Of a DNA stretch of 36,662 nt, positions 1 to 10,208 are shown piece after piece; the first letter of the stretch is position 1, and every line of letters begins with the position of its first letter. The stretch is taken from the NCBI GenBank assembly GCA_903877935.1, contig CAIRGA010000062.1:1-36662 (forward strand), written 5' to 3'. A program made the position numbers and the translations under genes. Source of the stretch: an uncultured Hyphomicrobiales bacterium (GTDB taxonomy: Bacteria; Pseudomonadota; Alphaproteobacteria; Rhizobiales; Beijerinckiaceae). The notes below the pieces were generated by a model. That model was not told where the DNA came from, did no database searches, and worked only from the letters and a program-made list of their open reading frames with translations.

Positions 1-64
1 CGCCACAGGCGGCGTATAGAAGGATGAGTGTCGTCGCCCTCATTCAAGCCAGTAGGAGCGCCCC

Positions 65-1216
65 TTGGCCCTGCATTTCACGCCTGACGAATTCGCCTCG
101 CGAAAGCGCCGCCTGCTCACCGCGATGGCCGAAGCCCGGCTCGACGGCTTGCTGCTGTTTGCACAGGAGAGCGACTTCTGGCTAACGGGCTATGACACGT
201 TCGGCTTTTGCTTCTTCCAATGCCTCTATATCGGGGCTGACGGAACAATGGCCTTGCTCACCCGCTCCGCCGACTTACGCCAAGCGCAGCACACCTCCAT
301 CCTGAAAGACATCCGCATTTGGAAAGACGGCAAAGACGCCAATCCCTCCGTCGATCTAGTGGCGATGGTCAAAGATTTAGGCGGAACAGGCAAGCGCCTT
401 GGCGTAGAATACGACGCCTATGGGCTAAGCCACTTCCAAGGCAAACGTCTCGAAGCCGCTTTTGAGGGCCACGGCACTCTTATTGACGCATCCGATATTG
501 TAACAAGGCTTCGCGCCATAAAATCCGCCGACGAAATCGCCTATGTCCGGGAGGCGGCACGCCTATCCGATCTGGCCGATCAAGCCGGTATTGCAGCCAT
601 CCATGCCGGAGCCGATGAAGGTGAAATCTTAGCCGCTCAACACAACGCCATTTTTGCGAATGGTGGCGATTATCCGGCCAATGAATTCATTATCGGCTCG
701 GGGCGCGACGCGCTTTTATGCCGCTACAAGGCAGGACGTCGGGCGCTCGACGCGAATGATCAGATCACCCTCGAATTCGCCGGCACCTTCCGTCATTACC
801 ACGCAGCCTTGATGCGCACGGTCGTCGTCGGCCAACCCCGCCCGCTGCACCTCTCTTATCATGCTGCTGCTAAAGAAGCGCTTTTGGCCTGCGAAGCGGC
901 GCTTAAGCCTGGCGCGACCGCTGGTGAAGTGTTCGCAGCCCACACCACAATCTTCGATGCCCATGGCCTGAATGAGCATCGGCTCAATGCCTGCGGCTAT
1001 TCTTTGGGCGCCAAATTCACCCCCAGCTGGATGGATTGGCCGATGTTCTATGAGAACAATGATTGGGTCATCGAGCCGGGTATGGTGATGTTCGCCCATA
1101 TGATTCTCATGGACTCAGCCAGTGAAACGGCGATGTGCTTGGGGCGGACCTATTTGGTCGGCGAAACCGGCGCCGAAGCGCTGAACGGCCACGATCTTGG
1201 ACTTATGCAACGGTAG
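65..1216 (+). CDS. M24 (creatinase / ectoine-hydrolase-like) peptidase-fold protein
   Basis: 383 aa, TTG start; creatinase-type N-terminal domain plus pita-bread fold motifs (ITLEFAGTFRHYHAALMRT, CGYSLGAKFTPSW, EPGMV). The usual M24 metal-ligand Asp residues appear replaced. Confidence 0.75.
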   Translation: MALHFTPDEFASRKRRLLTAMAEARLDGLLLFAQESDFWLTGYDTFGFCFFQCLYIGADGTMALLTRSADLRQAQHTSILKDIRIWKDGKDANPSVDLVAMVKDLGGTGKRLGVEYDAYGLSHFQGKRLEAAFEGHGTLIDASDIVTRLRAIKSADEIAYVREAARLSDLADQAGIAAIHAGADEGEILAAQHNAIFANGGDYPANEFIIGSGRDALLCRYKAGRRALDANDQITLEFAGTFRHYHAALMRTVVVGQPRPLHLSYHAAAKEALLACEAALKPGATAGEVFAAHTTIFDAHGLNEHRLNACGYSLGAKFTPSWMDWPMFYENNDWVIEPGMVMFAHMILMDSASETAMCLGRTYLVGETGAEALNGHDLGLMQR

Positions 1217-1361
1217 ATTCGTCTATTCGCTCAAGTTTTATGTGGTTTGCCATATGGCGATATTGTGACACGGCGTCTGGCCTGATATGAGCCGGATCGC
1301 CAGCAATGATTGTTCGGCTTCGTTACCGTCGCAGCCTATTTATGAGTAAGGAAATAGCCCG

Positions 1362-2306
1362 ATGAAAGCTGACATCAAGCTCGTCGCGGGGAACTCAAAC
1401 CGCGCGCTCGCCGAGGCCATCGGAGCCTATTTGTCCCTTCCGCTCGCCAAGGCCCAGGTTCGGCGTTTCGCGGATATGGAAATTTTCGTTGAAATTCAGG
1501 AAAATGTCCGCGGACAGGACGTGTTCATTATTCAATCGACGTCCTTTCCGACCAACGACCATCTGATGGAGTTGCTGATCATCACCGATGCGTTGCGCCG
1601 CGCCTCGGCCAAACGCATTACCGCCGTCATCCCCTATTTCGGCTATGCCCGGCAGGATCGCAAAGCAGGCCCCCGCACCCCGATTTCGGCCAAGTTGGTT
1701 GCCAATCTCATCACCCAATCGGGTGTCGACCGCATTTTGACGGTCGATTTGCACGCTGGCCAGATCCAGGGCTTTTTCGATATCCCAACCGATAACCTCT
1801 TTGCTGCACCCCTTATGGCGCGCGACATCAAAGAAAATCTCGATACGTCGAATGCGATGATTGTATCGCCCGATGTCGGCGGCGTGGTCCGTGCCCGCGC
1901 CCTTGCTAAACGCATCGACGCCCCGCTCGCGATTGTCGACAAACGCCGCGAACGTGCAGGCGAATCGGAAGTGATGAACATCATCGGCGACGTATCGGGC
2001 CGTTCGTGCATTCTGGTTGACGATATCGTCGATTCCGGCGGCACACTATGCAACGCCGCCGATGCACTCTTGGCCAATGGCGCGAAAGAAGTTTTCGCCT
2101 ACATTACCCATGGCGTGCTCTCCGGTGGCGCAGTAGCCCGTATCGCTTCGTCTAAACTGAAAGAACTCGTTCTGACCGATTCTATCCAGCCGACAGAAGC
2201 GGTGAAGGTCGCCAAAAACATTCGGGTTATTTCTGTCGCCACCCTGATGGGCGAGGCGATTGGCCGCACGGCGACGGAATCGAGTGTTTCTAGCCTTTTT
2301 GATTAA
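1362..2306 (+). CDS. prs: Ribose-phosphate pyrophosphokinase
   Basis: 314 aa; PRPP synthetase motifs: [64 protein letters not shown]. Confidence 0.97.
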   Translation: MKADIKLVAGNSNRALAEAIGAYLSLPLAKAQVRRFADMEIFVEIQENVRGQDVFIIQSTSFPTNDHLMELLIITDALRRASAKRITAVIPYFGYARQDRKAGPRTPISAKLVANLITQSGVDRILTVDLHAGQIQGFFDIPTDNLFAAPLMARDIKENLDTSNAMIVSPDVGGVVRARALAKRIDAPLAIVDKRRERAGESEVMNIIGDVSGRSCILVDDIVDSGGTLCNAADALLANGAKEVFAYITHGVLSGGAVARIASSKLKELVLTDSIQPTEAVKVAKNIRVISVATLMGEAIGRTATESSVSSLFD

Positions 2307-2359
2307 AAATACGAGCGCCGACGCTTTCCGAACGGCGAGACGCTCTCTATGTTGGAGGG

Positions 2360-2932
2360 ATGAACAAGGTTGCCCCTCCGCCGCTCGAGAATTTGACCGC
2401 AACGGCCAAACGCGCCGGCGAAAAAGGACCACCGCCCGTCCATCTTTGGCATCCCGATTATTGCGGCGAAATCGACATGCGCATCGCATCCGATGGGACT
2501 TGGTTTTATATGGGAACGCCAATCGGCCGCCCTGCCCTCGTCAAACTCTTCGCATCGATCTTAAGAAAAGATCCCGAACGGTTTGTTTTGGTAACGCCGG
2601 TCGAAATGGTCGGAATAATCGTTGATGATGCACCGTTTCTCGCAGTCGCGATGGAAAAGCACGCTGATGAACTTATTTTCCGAACCAATGTCGATGACGT
2701 TGTAAAAATGGGCGTTGATAACCCCATGCGCTTTGAGGAAGATCCAAAGGGCGGGCTCGTTCCCTACCTTAGAGTGCGCGGTGATTTATGGGCCAAACTC
2801 ACACGGCCGATCTTTTATGACCTGGTCGCATTGGGTGAAGAGCGGGAGATCGACGGGACCAAGATGTTTGGAATTGGTTCCAAGGACGCCTTCTTTCCGA
2901 TGATCGAAGCCGCTCGGCTAGCCAATTTCTGA
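2360..2932 (+). CDS. DUF1285 domain-containing protein
   Basis: 190 aa; WHPDYCGEIDMRIASDGTWFYMGTPIGRPALVKLFASIL signature; translationally coupled (ATGA) to the downstream NUDIX gene. Confidence 0.85.
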   Translation: MNKVAPPPLENLTATAKRAGEKGPPPVHLWHPDYCGEIDMRIASDGTWFYMGTPIGRPALVKLFASILRKDPERFVLVTPVEMVGIIVDDAPFLAVAMEKHADELIFRTNVDDVVKMGVDNPMRFEEDPKGGLVPYLRVRGDLWAKLTRPIFYDLVALGEEREIDGTKMFGIGSKDAFFPMIEAARLANF

Positions 2933-3594
2933 TGAATTCAACTTCTGCTCCGCACCCGATAACCTATGCCGATTTTAGAGCGAGAGCCGCAACGCGCCTT
3001 CTATCCCAACCCTTGCCTGACACCTTCGATCCCGAAGTCCTTCCTTCAAAGGGTGATCATCGCTTGGCTGAGATGTTAGCGCCAGACGACGGCACCCTTC
3101 ATCGTCCGGCAGCCGTACTTATCCCGATTATTGCTCGCCCTGAGGGTGCCACCATTCTTTTGACCCAACGTGCAGCCCACCTCAAAGACCATGCAGGTCA
3201 GATCGCGTTCCCGGGTGGCAAAATGGACGCCCAAGAAACCGACCCTGCCCAGACAGCCATCCGCGAGGCAAAAGAAGAAATAGGGCTTAACCCGAGCTTT
3301 ATTGAACCGATAGGCTATCTTGAACCCTATTTGTCATCGACCGGCTTCAGGATCGTGCCCGTTGTGGCGACCATCGATCCTGCCCATCATCTTTTAATTG
3401 ACCCCAACGAAGTTGAGAGCACCTTCGAAGTACCACTTAACTTTTTGATGAACCCTGTACATCATGAAACCCATAGCCGAGAATGGCGGGGGGCATTGCG
3501 CCGTTACTATGCAATGCCTTACAATGATTATTATATTTGGGGTGTAACGGCCGGAATTATTCGCAACCTCTATGAGAAAGTTTATGGCGAATGA
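2932..3594 (+). CDS. CoA pyrophosphatase, NUDIX family
   Basis: 220 aa; NUDIX box GGKMDAQETDPAQTAIREAKEEIGL with LLTQRAAHLKDHAGQIAFPGG typical of CoA/peroxisomal NUDIX enzymes. Confidence 0.92.
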   Translation: MNSTSAPHPITYADFRARAATRLLSQPLPDTFDPEVLPSKGDHRLAEMLAPDDGTLHRPAAVLIPIIARPEGATILLTQRAAHLKDHAGQIAFPGGKMDAQETDPAQTAIREAKEEIGLNPSFIEPIGYLEPYLSSTGFRIVPVVATIDPAHHLLIDPNEVESTFEVPLNFLMNPVHHETHSREWRGALRRYYAMPYNDYYIWGVTAGIIRNLYEKVYGE

Positions 3595-3848
3595 TACGCG
3601 TCACATTTGAAACGCTTCTGCTCTTCATCATACCGTTTGTTGTTTATTCAATATGGCTGAAAATCGGTCAAAAATCGACGCTTGACCCAGAAAATTGGAG
3701 CCGCCCTCTCCTCGGATTAGTGAGCGCTGGCTTTATTTTGATTGCACTCTTTTTTGTCGCGACAGGCCTATTTTCGGAGCGTCATTTGGGTGCCTATGTG
3801 CCTGCTCATGTAGAAAATGGTCAATTGGTTCCGGGCATTTTTAAATGA
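3591..3848 (+). CDS. Small membrane protein (DUF6111-like)
   Basis: 85 aa, two hydrophobic segments, overlapping starts/stops with the genes on both sides; usual alphaproteobacterial context between NUDIX and CCA transferase. Confidence 0.7.
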   Translation: MIRVTFETLLLFIIPFVVYSIWLKIGQKSTLDPENWSRPLLGLVSAGFILIALFFVATGLFSERHLGAYVPAHVENGQLVPGIFK

Positions 3849-5074
3849 GCATTATTAATCGCCGCATCACAATGACTGGGCCCTTGGCGGATCAAGGACT
3901 TCATCGCCTTTTAGCTGTTCTATCAAGCGAAGGGGATCAGGCTTTGATCGTCGGTGGTGCTGTTCGAAATTCGCTGATGGGCTACCCGATTGGCGATGTC
4001 GATATTGCAACGACGGTGCGGCCTGAAAAAGTGATCGCGCGCGCCGGGTTAGCGGGCATGCGTGCGATACCCACTGGCTTTGCCCACGGAACCGTCACCG
4101 TCGTAGCTGATGCGCAATCTTATGAGGTGACAACGCTTCGTGAGGACATCGAAACCGATGGACGCCATGCAACCGTCATTTTTGGCAATGATTTTAAGAA
4201 AGACGCCGCTCGTCGCGATTTCACGATGAATGCACTTTATGCCGATAATTCCGGCTTTATCCACGACTATGTCGGCGGCCTCGAGGATATTCTCTATCGT
4301 CGGGTTAAATTTATTGGCGATGCAAAAACACGAATCCAAGAAGATTACCTGCGCATTCTCAGGTTTTTTCGTTTCTCTGCAGACTACTCGGAAGGCAAGC
4401 TTGATCCTGACGGTTTAGCGGCAATTATCGAAGAAAAACAAGGCTTGGAAACGCTTTCGGCCGAACGTTTGAAAAATGAATTACTCAAACTATTGCTCGC
4501 AAGAAAGACCGTGCCGGTCTTAACAAGCATGACCCATATCGGTATTTTCGACATCATCCTGCAATTGCCGACGAATGTTGACGCTGTAGCCGGACTATTG
4601 CAACGCGACCCTGGGGCAGACGCTCTTTTACGCCTCGCGGCATTTTGCATCCATAAGCCGGATGATACGCTGACCCTGAAAAGTCTTCTCAAACTGTCAA
4701 ACGCAGAAACGGATCGGCTGACCAATATTGGCACCGCCCTGATGCGGTTATCGGCTATTCCCCGGCCGATTAACCCAAGTAGTATTCGGAAAATGGCGTT
4801 CCGGTTGGGCCGCCGCACCTTGACCGAGGCGCTTGTTATCGACGCCGCACGGCGGAATTATAAGACCGACCCCCTCCTGCTTTCGGCGGCAGGCAGCGCC
4901 CCAACGCTGTCGCCTTTTACCGGAAACATGCTTCTCAAGCGCGGCGTCCCGCAAGGCCGTAAAATTGGCGAAATGATCCAAAGGGCCGAGGAATCGTGGA
5001 TGGCAGCCGATTTTCCAAGCGATGCGGACCAATTGAATTCCTTTTTGAACGAGGCGATCAAAAACCTGTCATGA
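3845..5074 (+). CDS. cca: CCA tRNA nucleotidyltransferase
   Basis: 409 aa; class II nucleotidyltransferase motifs ALIVGGAVRNSLMGYPIGDVDIATTVRPEKV, RDFTMNALYAD, RIQEDYLRILRFFRFSADY. Confidence 0.93.
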   Translation: MSIINRRITMTGPLADQGLHRLLAVLSSEGDQALIVGGAVRNSLMGYPIGDVDIATTVRPEKVIARAGLAGMRAIPTGFAHGTVTVVADAQSYEVTTLREDIETDGRHATVIFGNDFKKDAARRDFTMNALYADNSGFIHDYVGGLEDILYRRVKFIGDAKTRIQEDYLRILRFFRFSADYSEGKLDPDGLAAIIEEKQGLETLSAERLKNELLKLLLARKTVPVLTSMTHIGIFDIILQLPTNVDAVAGLLQRDPGADALLRLAAFCIHKPDDTLTLKSLLKLSNAETDRLTNIGTALMRLSAIPRPINPSSIRKMAFRLGRRTLTEALVIDAARRNYKTDPLLLSAAGSAPTLSPFTGNMLLKRGVPQGRKIGEMIQRAEESWMAADFPSDADQLNSFLNEAIKNLS

Positions 5075-5148
5075 TGCGCAGGTTATTTAGGGCTTAACCT
5101 TTTCCCCCATGGTGCGTTAGACTGTGACCTGAGAAGGAAAGGTAACCC

Positions 5149-5421
5149 GTGAATTCATCCTCGAAAAGCCCATCGGGACTGGCGCAGCGAATGTCGGACC
5201 GCCGTCGTTCTGGCGGCCCCGTGCATTCGAGTTTTCGCCAAGATACGGGACAATGGAGCCGCGAAACCTTTCTGATGCCGCGCGTCGATGCGCGTGAAAA
5301 GGCTCGCTCGCTTTTCGCCCGCTTCCCAAAAGCGGCCTATATGACCGAAATCGAATGGTGGCGCGAGTGTGATGATGGCCAAATCGAGTTCACGATCCGT
5401 CGTCTGCGCAGTTCGGACTGA
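5149..5421 (+). CDS. Small conserved-looking hypothetical protein
   Basis: 90 aa ORF filling the gap between cca and the MoxR gene, RBS-like GAAAGG upstream; no recognised domain. The overlapping antisense ORFs are less plausible. Confidence 0.55.
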   Translation: MNSSSKSPSGLAQRMSDRRRSGGPVHSSFRQDTGQWSRETFLMPRVDAREKARSLFARFPKAAYMTEIEWWRECDDGQIEFTIRRLRSSD

Positions 5422-5493
5422 ACAAGCCAATCACGCGACCTTGCTTTCACTTTAAAAAAACGCGACCCTAAGCCGAGATATTTTCGGCCAACG

Positions 5494-6522
5494 ATGATCC
5501 TGAAAGCCACAGTGATGAATGATCAAGCACCAACGAATGCCACGAACGAAGGCGAGCTCATCGCATTTGCGGAAAATGTCGCACAACACCTCACAACCGC
5601 GCGCGAAGCGATTGGTATGGTCGTGTTCGGACAACACGAAGCCATCGAAAATTCGCTGATAACCGTTTTATCCGGTGGTCATGCCTTACTCGTAGGCGTT
5701 CCCGGCTTGGCCAAAACGCGGCTTGTCGAGACCCTTGGTATCGTCCTTGGCCTTGATAGCCGCCGCATCCAGTTTACACCCGACCTGATGCCCTCCGACA
5801 TTATTGGTTCGGAAGTCTTGGACGCGTCATCAACGGGCCAGCGCCAGTTTCGTTTTATCAAGGGGCCAATTTTCACGAGCCTTCTGATGGCGGATGAAAT
5901 TAACCGCGCAAGCCCGCGCACTCAATCCGCTCTCCTTCAAGCGATGCAGGAATATCACGTAACGGTCGCAGGCGATCGCTATGATCTGCCGCGTCCCTTT
6001 CATGTTCTTGCGACCGAAAATCCGATCGAGCAAGAAGGCACCTATCCGCTCCCCGAGGCACAGCTTGATCGCTTTCTCATGCAGGTCGATATGACCTATC
6101 CGGATGAAGCAACCGAACGTCGCATTCTCGTCGAGACGACCGCCAGCGACGAGGCCCATGCGAAACCCGTACTCTCGGCCAAAGAGCTTATATCGGCGCA
6201 ACACTTGGTACGCAGAATGCCGATTGGCGATTCAGTCGTTGACGCCATCGTGAAACTCACAAGAGCCGCGCGTCCCGGGGGCGATGCGCAAGAAATTGCA
6301 CACCACCTCGCATGGGGTGCAGGACCGCGCGCCGGCCAAGCGCTAATGTTAGCGGTTCGCGCACGAGCACTCATCCAAGGACGGTTCGCACCGTCCATTG
6401 ACGATGTTGCCGCTTTGGCAGCACCGGTTCTCAAACATCGCCTAGCGCTTAACTTTAAAGCGCGTGCGGAAGGTATAACGATTGATGGGCTGATATCGCA
6501 GCTCCTTGCAATCGCCTTGTAA
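5494..6522 (+). CDS. MoxR family AAA+ ATPase
   Basis: 342 aa; LVGVPGLAKTRLVETL Walker A, LLMADEINRASPRTQSALLQAMQE, ATENPIEQEGTYPLPEAQLDRFLMQ. Start may be 5515 (MNDQAP...). Confidence 0.95.
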   Translation: MILKATVMNDQAPTNATNEGELIAFAENVAQHLTTAREAIGMVVFGQHEAIENSLITVLSGGHALLVGVPGLAKTRLVETLGIVLGLDSRRIQFTPDLMPSDIIGSEVLDASSTGQRQFRFIKGPIFTSLLMADEINRASPRTQSALLQAMQEYHVTVAGDRYDLPRPFHVLATENPIEQEGTYPLPEAQLDRFLMQVDMTYPDEATERRILVETTASDEAHAKPVLSAKELISAQHLVRRMPIGDSVVDAIVKLTRAARPGGDAQEIAHHLAWGAGPRAGQALMLAVRARALIQGRFAPSIDDVAALAAPVLKHRLALNFKARAEGITIDGLISQLLAIAL

Positions 6523-6536
6523 CGGAACTCGATATT

Positions 6537-7427
6537 TTGGTTCAGGTCACACTTACATCGTCCGATCCATTACGCGTTCGTGCTGCCGCTGGTACCTTGG
6601 CAGCGCGGTTACCGCTGATTGTCATGGAGGCGCGTCGTGTATCTTCCGTTATGGCGCAAGGACTACATGGGAGAGGCCGCGCAGGATCTGGCGAGGCCTT
6701 TTGGCAATATCGCAATTTTATGAGCGGGGAATCGACAAGCCGAATTGATTGGCGTCGATCCGCACGCCAAGAATCGACTTATTTTGTTCGCGAGCGTGAA
6801 TGGGAATCACCTCATTCGTTTTATCTTTGGATTGATCGCTCGGCGTCTATGCAATTTTGTTCTCATCTTGCATCAATTTCAAAAGGCGACCGCGCACTGA
6901 TCATAGGCCTCGCACTCGCTGATCTGTTGGTTCGATCCGGCGAGAGCGTCGCATTGATGGGACTTATCAGGCCCACATCCTCGCGCCATATCATCGATCT
7001 TTTTGCCGAAGCCCTAATCGCCCAACCCGTCGATCGGCAAGATGCCATCCCCGATCAATCTCTACCTTCCCGAAGCGAAGCGATCTTGATCGGCGATGTA
7101 TTGGCACCAATCGATACAATTTCCAATCATCTGGCAATTCTATCGTCATTAGGTGCAAAAGGGCATATCTTGCAACTGCGCGATCCCGCAGAGATTTCGT
7201 TTCCGTTCAGCGGCGAAACAGAGCTGACTGCCATTGAAAGTAACGCAAGTCTCGATATTGGTGACGCAAAAGCCTTCCGTCCCCACTATTTAGCTACCAT
7301 GCGCCAACATAGTGAGCGCCTTGCACAGATAGCAGCAAAAATAGGATGGCACATTGACGAACATATTACCGACGCACCTGCATCGGACGCGGTACGAAAT
7401 CTCTTGATGCGGATGATTGCGTCATGA
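6537..7427 (+). CDS. DUF58 domain-containing protein with VWA-like region
   Basis: 296 aa, TTG start; RGRAGSGEAFWQYRNFMSGESTSRIDWRRSARQESTYFVREREWE is DUF58; MIDAS-like DRSASM. Confidence 0.9.
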   Translation: MVQVTLTSSDPLRVRAAAGTLAARLPLIVMEARRVSSVMAQGLHGRGRAGSGEAFWQYRNFMSGESTSRIDWRRSARQESTYFVREREWESPHSFYLWIDRSASMQFCSHLASISKGDRALIIGLALADLLVRSGESVALMGLIRPTSSRHIIDLFAEALIAQPVDRQDAIPDQSLPSRSEAILIGDVLAPIDTISNHLAILSSLGAKGHILQLRDPAEISFPFSGETELTAIESNASLDIGDAKAFRPHYLATMRQHSERLAQIAAKIGWHIDEHITDAPASDAVRNLLMRMIAS

Positions 7428-10207
7428 TGAGCCTATTCTCCATTGGCTTTTCTCAGCCTTGGCTCTTTGTCGCCCTATTGGCGGTTCCGGGACTTTGGAT
7501 CTTGCTTCGCCTTCATCCCCCGCGCCCGCAATCCATTCCCTTTCCACCGTTTCCGCTATTATCAAAGCAGACACAAAAGCAACCAGAACCCCGTCGACTA
7601 CCGTTGTGGCTGCTTATCATCCGTTTAGCGCTTTGCATCTTTGTCTTATCGGCAATGGCAGGGCCTATATGGGAGCCTGAACACCATCTTGTAGAAGGCG
7701 CAAATCCGCTTTTAATCATGATCGATGACGATTGGACAGCAGCACCGGATTGGGCAGATCGCCAAACCATGCTCCAAGAAATAATGGCAGAGGCAGAGCG
7801 CGCACATCGCGCCGTGGCTTTGTTGGCTCCAAGCAATCATATTCTGCCCAAACTCTCATCGGTCCCCATCTTACGCGATCAAGTGAGGAGTTTAGCGCCG
7901 CGGCCATTTGCCCAAGATCGAAACACCCTACTTGCTCCGCTTCAGCTCTTTTTAACCGAACAGCCTAGCGCAGATATTTTATATATAACGAGTGGAATAG
8001 CACTTGCCCATGATCGGGACATTGTACCGCCATTAAAGGCGGCGTTTAAGGCTAGAAACGTTACACTCATCGAAAACCCCTCATCGCATACCATTGCCAT
8101 CGCCGGTGCCATCAATGGACCTGGTGGATTTTCTGTACGGCTTGTTAAAGCCGATCGCAGCGTTGAACGCTCCGGTGTTTTACACGCCTATGATGCAAAG
8201 GGGCGCGCGATCAGCGAAACCAAGTTCAACCTTGATGCTTCCCAGCAGGAAACGGTGGCGCAATTTGTTTTGCCGACGGAGCTTAGAAACGAAATCACAC
8301 GCATTGAGATCGAGGGTCAGCATTCGGCAGGTTCTGTCGTCTTAATCGACGGACAAAGTCGGCGTCGTAAAATCGGACTCGTATCCGGCATTTCAGCCGA
8401 TGCCGCTCAGCCTCTGCTTTCCCCCACTTGGTTTATCTCCCAAGCCCTTCGTCCTTATGCCGACCTCATCGAGCCGCGCGGCGGACCGAATGAAGCCATC
8501 GCAAAACTGCTTGAGGCGAAGGCTTCGATGATTGTGATGACGGATGTCGGCACGCTTTCATCTGACATTGAAAAAAACCTATCCAACTATATGATATCAG
8601 GCGGTGTTGTTGTCCGCTTTGCGGGGCCACGGACAACATCTGTGAAAGACGGCCTGTTGCCCGTTCGTATTCGTCCCGGCGATCGGTCCCTTGGCGGCGC
8701 GCTAACTTGGGACACACCCAAACGTCTCGCGCCATTTTCATCCGAGAGCCCGTTTGCAGGCATGGATGCACCCCAAGATATTTCGATCACCCGACAGCTA
8801 CTCGCAGAGCCGGATGCCGATCTCGGACACAAAACATGGGCCGCTCTATCGGACGGTACGCCGATTGTAACCGCCGAAAAGCGCGGCAACGGTTTAATGG
8901 TTTTATTCCACATCACCGCCGACACAACATGGTCGAGCCTTCCATTATCCGGCACATTTGTTGATATGCTTCGCCGTATATTGGCACTTTCCAAACGCTT
9001 GGAAACAACGCCATCAAAAACCGCAATTAGCGGCATTGCAGCGCCAAGCTTGACGTTGAACGGTTTCGGTATCCTCGGCCCTCCAACGGCCAACGATAAG
9101 CCGATCGATGATTCAAATTCGAAAAAAGCCGATATCGATCACCCCGCAGGCCTCTATGGTGATTTGGAAAACCCATCAACCCTTAATGTGCTCATCGGTG
9201 GGGATGCACTATCAACGCTCAATTTTGCGGGGCTTGAGGCAACAGTCATCGAACTCGGTCAGCAAGGAAGTGTTGATCTTCGCCCAGCATTGCTCATCTT
9301 TGCCGCAGTTCTGTTCATGGTGGATGCGATAGCGACATTTGCGCTACGCGGTGGGTTAAGCGCATTTCCTTTCCGTGCTCAAAGCGTTGCCTTTGGGTTT
9401 GTATTCTTTCTCATCGGTTCATGTTTGCTTCCCGATCCTTCGGCTAACGCCGCCCCTCTATCACCAAAAGATGCGGAAGGGCCGCTTCTCACGCATTTTG
9501 CCTATGTTGTTACGGGGGATGCGACAACCGATGAGGTGAGCCGCGCAGGCCTATCGAGCCTCTCGATATTTCTGACCGAACATACAGCGCTTGAACCGGG
9601 TGAGCCTATTGGTGTCGATCTTACAACCGACGATCTCGCGGTCTATCCGTTGCTCTATTGGCCGATCGTATCGGATCGTCCGCTTCCCAATGCCTTAAGC
9701 TTAGCAAAGATCGATGCTTTTATGCGCGATGGCGGTACTGTTGTTTTTGATACACGCGATGCAACATTAGCAGCGCCGGGGCTGGATATCACACCAGAAA
9801 CAAAAACGCTCCGTCTCATTCTAGCCAATCTCTCGATACCGGCCCTTGAACCCGTACCCGTCGATCACGTATTGACCAAAGCCTTTTATCTCATAAACCG
9901 TTTCCCTGGGCGCTATGCCGAGGGAACGACGTGGATAGAAGCCTTACCGAAAACCACCCAAGAGGGTGATGAGCCCGTTCATGCGGGCGATGGCGTATCC
10001 TCGGTTATTATCACGTCCAATGATCTCGCCGCTGCATGGGCGATGGATCGCGATGGCCAACCGCTCTATCCGATCACGCAATCCATGCCACGCCAACGCG
10101 AAATGGCGATGCGTGCCGGAACCAATATTGCGATGTATGTTTTAACGGGCAATTACAAAGCTGATCAGGTGCATGTACCCGTGCTCCTTGAGCGATTGGG
10201 GCGATAA
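7424..10207 (+). CDS. BatA N-terminal / DUF4159 membrane protein
   Basis: 927 aa; N-terminal FVALLAVPGLWILLRLHPPRP (BatA-type), C-terminal DUF4159-type region (AYVVTGD...VDLTTDDLAVYPLLYWPI...FMRDGGTVVFDTRD). Confidence 0.88.
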   Translation: MMSLFSIGFSQPWLFVALLAVPGLWILLRLHPPRPQSIPFPPFPLLSKQTQKQPEPRRLPLWLLIIRLALCIFVLSAMAGPIWEPEHHLVEGANPLLIMIDDDWTAAPDWADRQTMLQEIMAEAERAHRAVALLAPSNHILPKLSSVPILRDQVRSLAPRPFAQDRNTLLAPLQLFLTEQPSADILYITSGIALAHDRDIVPPLKAAFKARNVTLIENPSSHTIAIAGAINGPGGFSVRLVKADRSVERSGVLHAYDAKGRAISETKFNLDASQQETVAQFVLPTELRNEITRIEIEGQHSAGSVVLIDGQSRRRKIGLVSGISADAAQPLLSPTWFISQALRPYADLIEPRGGPNEAIAKLLEAKASMIVMTDVGTLSSDIEKNLSNYMISGGVVVRFAGPRTTSVKDGLLPVRIRPGDRSLGGALTWDTPKRLAPFSSESPFAGMDAPQDISITRQLLAEPDADLGHKTWAALSDGTPIVTAEKRGNGLMVLFHITADTTWSSLPLSGTFVDMLRRILALSKRLETTPSKTAISGIAAPSLTLNGFGILGPPTANDKPIDDSNSKKADIDHPAGLYGDLENPSTLNVLIGGDALSTLNFAGLEATVIELGQQGSVDLRPALLIFAAVLFMVDAIATFALRGGLSAFPFRAQSVAFGFVFFLIGSCLLPDPSANAAPLSPKDAEGPLLTHFAYVVTGDATTDEVSRAGLSSLSIFLTEHTALEPGEPIGVDLTTDDLAVYPLLYWPIVSDRPLPNALSLAKIDAFMRDGGTVVFDTRDATLAAPGLDITPETKTLRLILANLSIPALEPVPVDHVLTKAFYLINRFPGRYAEGTTWIEALPKTTQEGDEPVHAGDGVSSVIITSNDLAAAWAMDRDGQPLYPITQSMPRQREMAMRAGTNIAMYVLTGNYKADQVHVPVLLERLGR

Positions 10208-10208
10208 G

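Noticed and set aside
1395-2522. Antisense and out-of-frame ORFs overlapping prs and DUF1285 (e.g. 1395..1754 -, 1643..2077 -, 2046..2522 -)
   Set aside because: They overlap well-supported genes, have compositionally biased translations and show no recognisable motifs; typical shadow ORFs in GC-rich DNA.
10173-10208. ORF start at 10173 for the 706-aa membrane protein
   Set aside because: In-frame ATG at 10209 immediately after the upstream stop is more plausible and begins at the TM segment.
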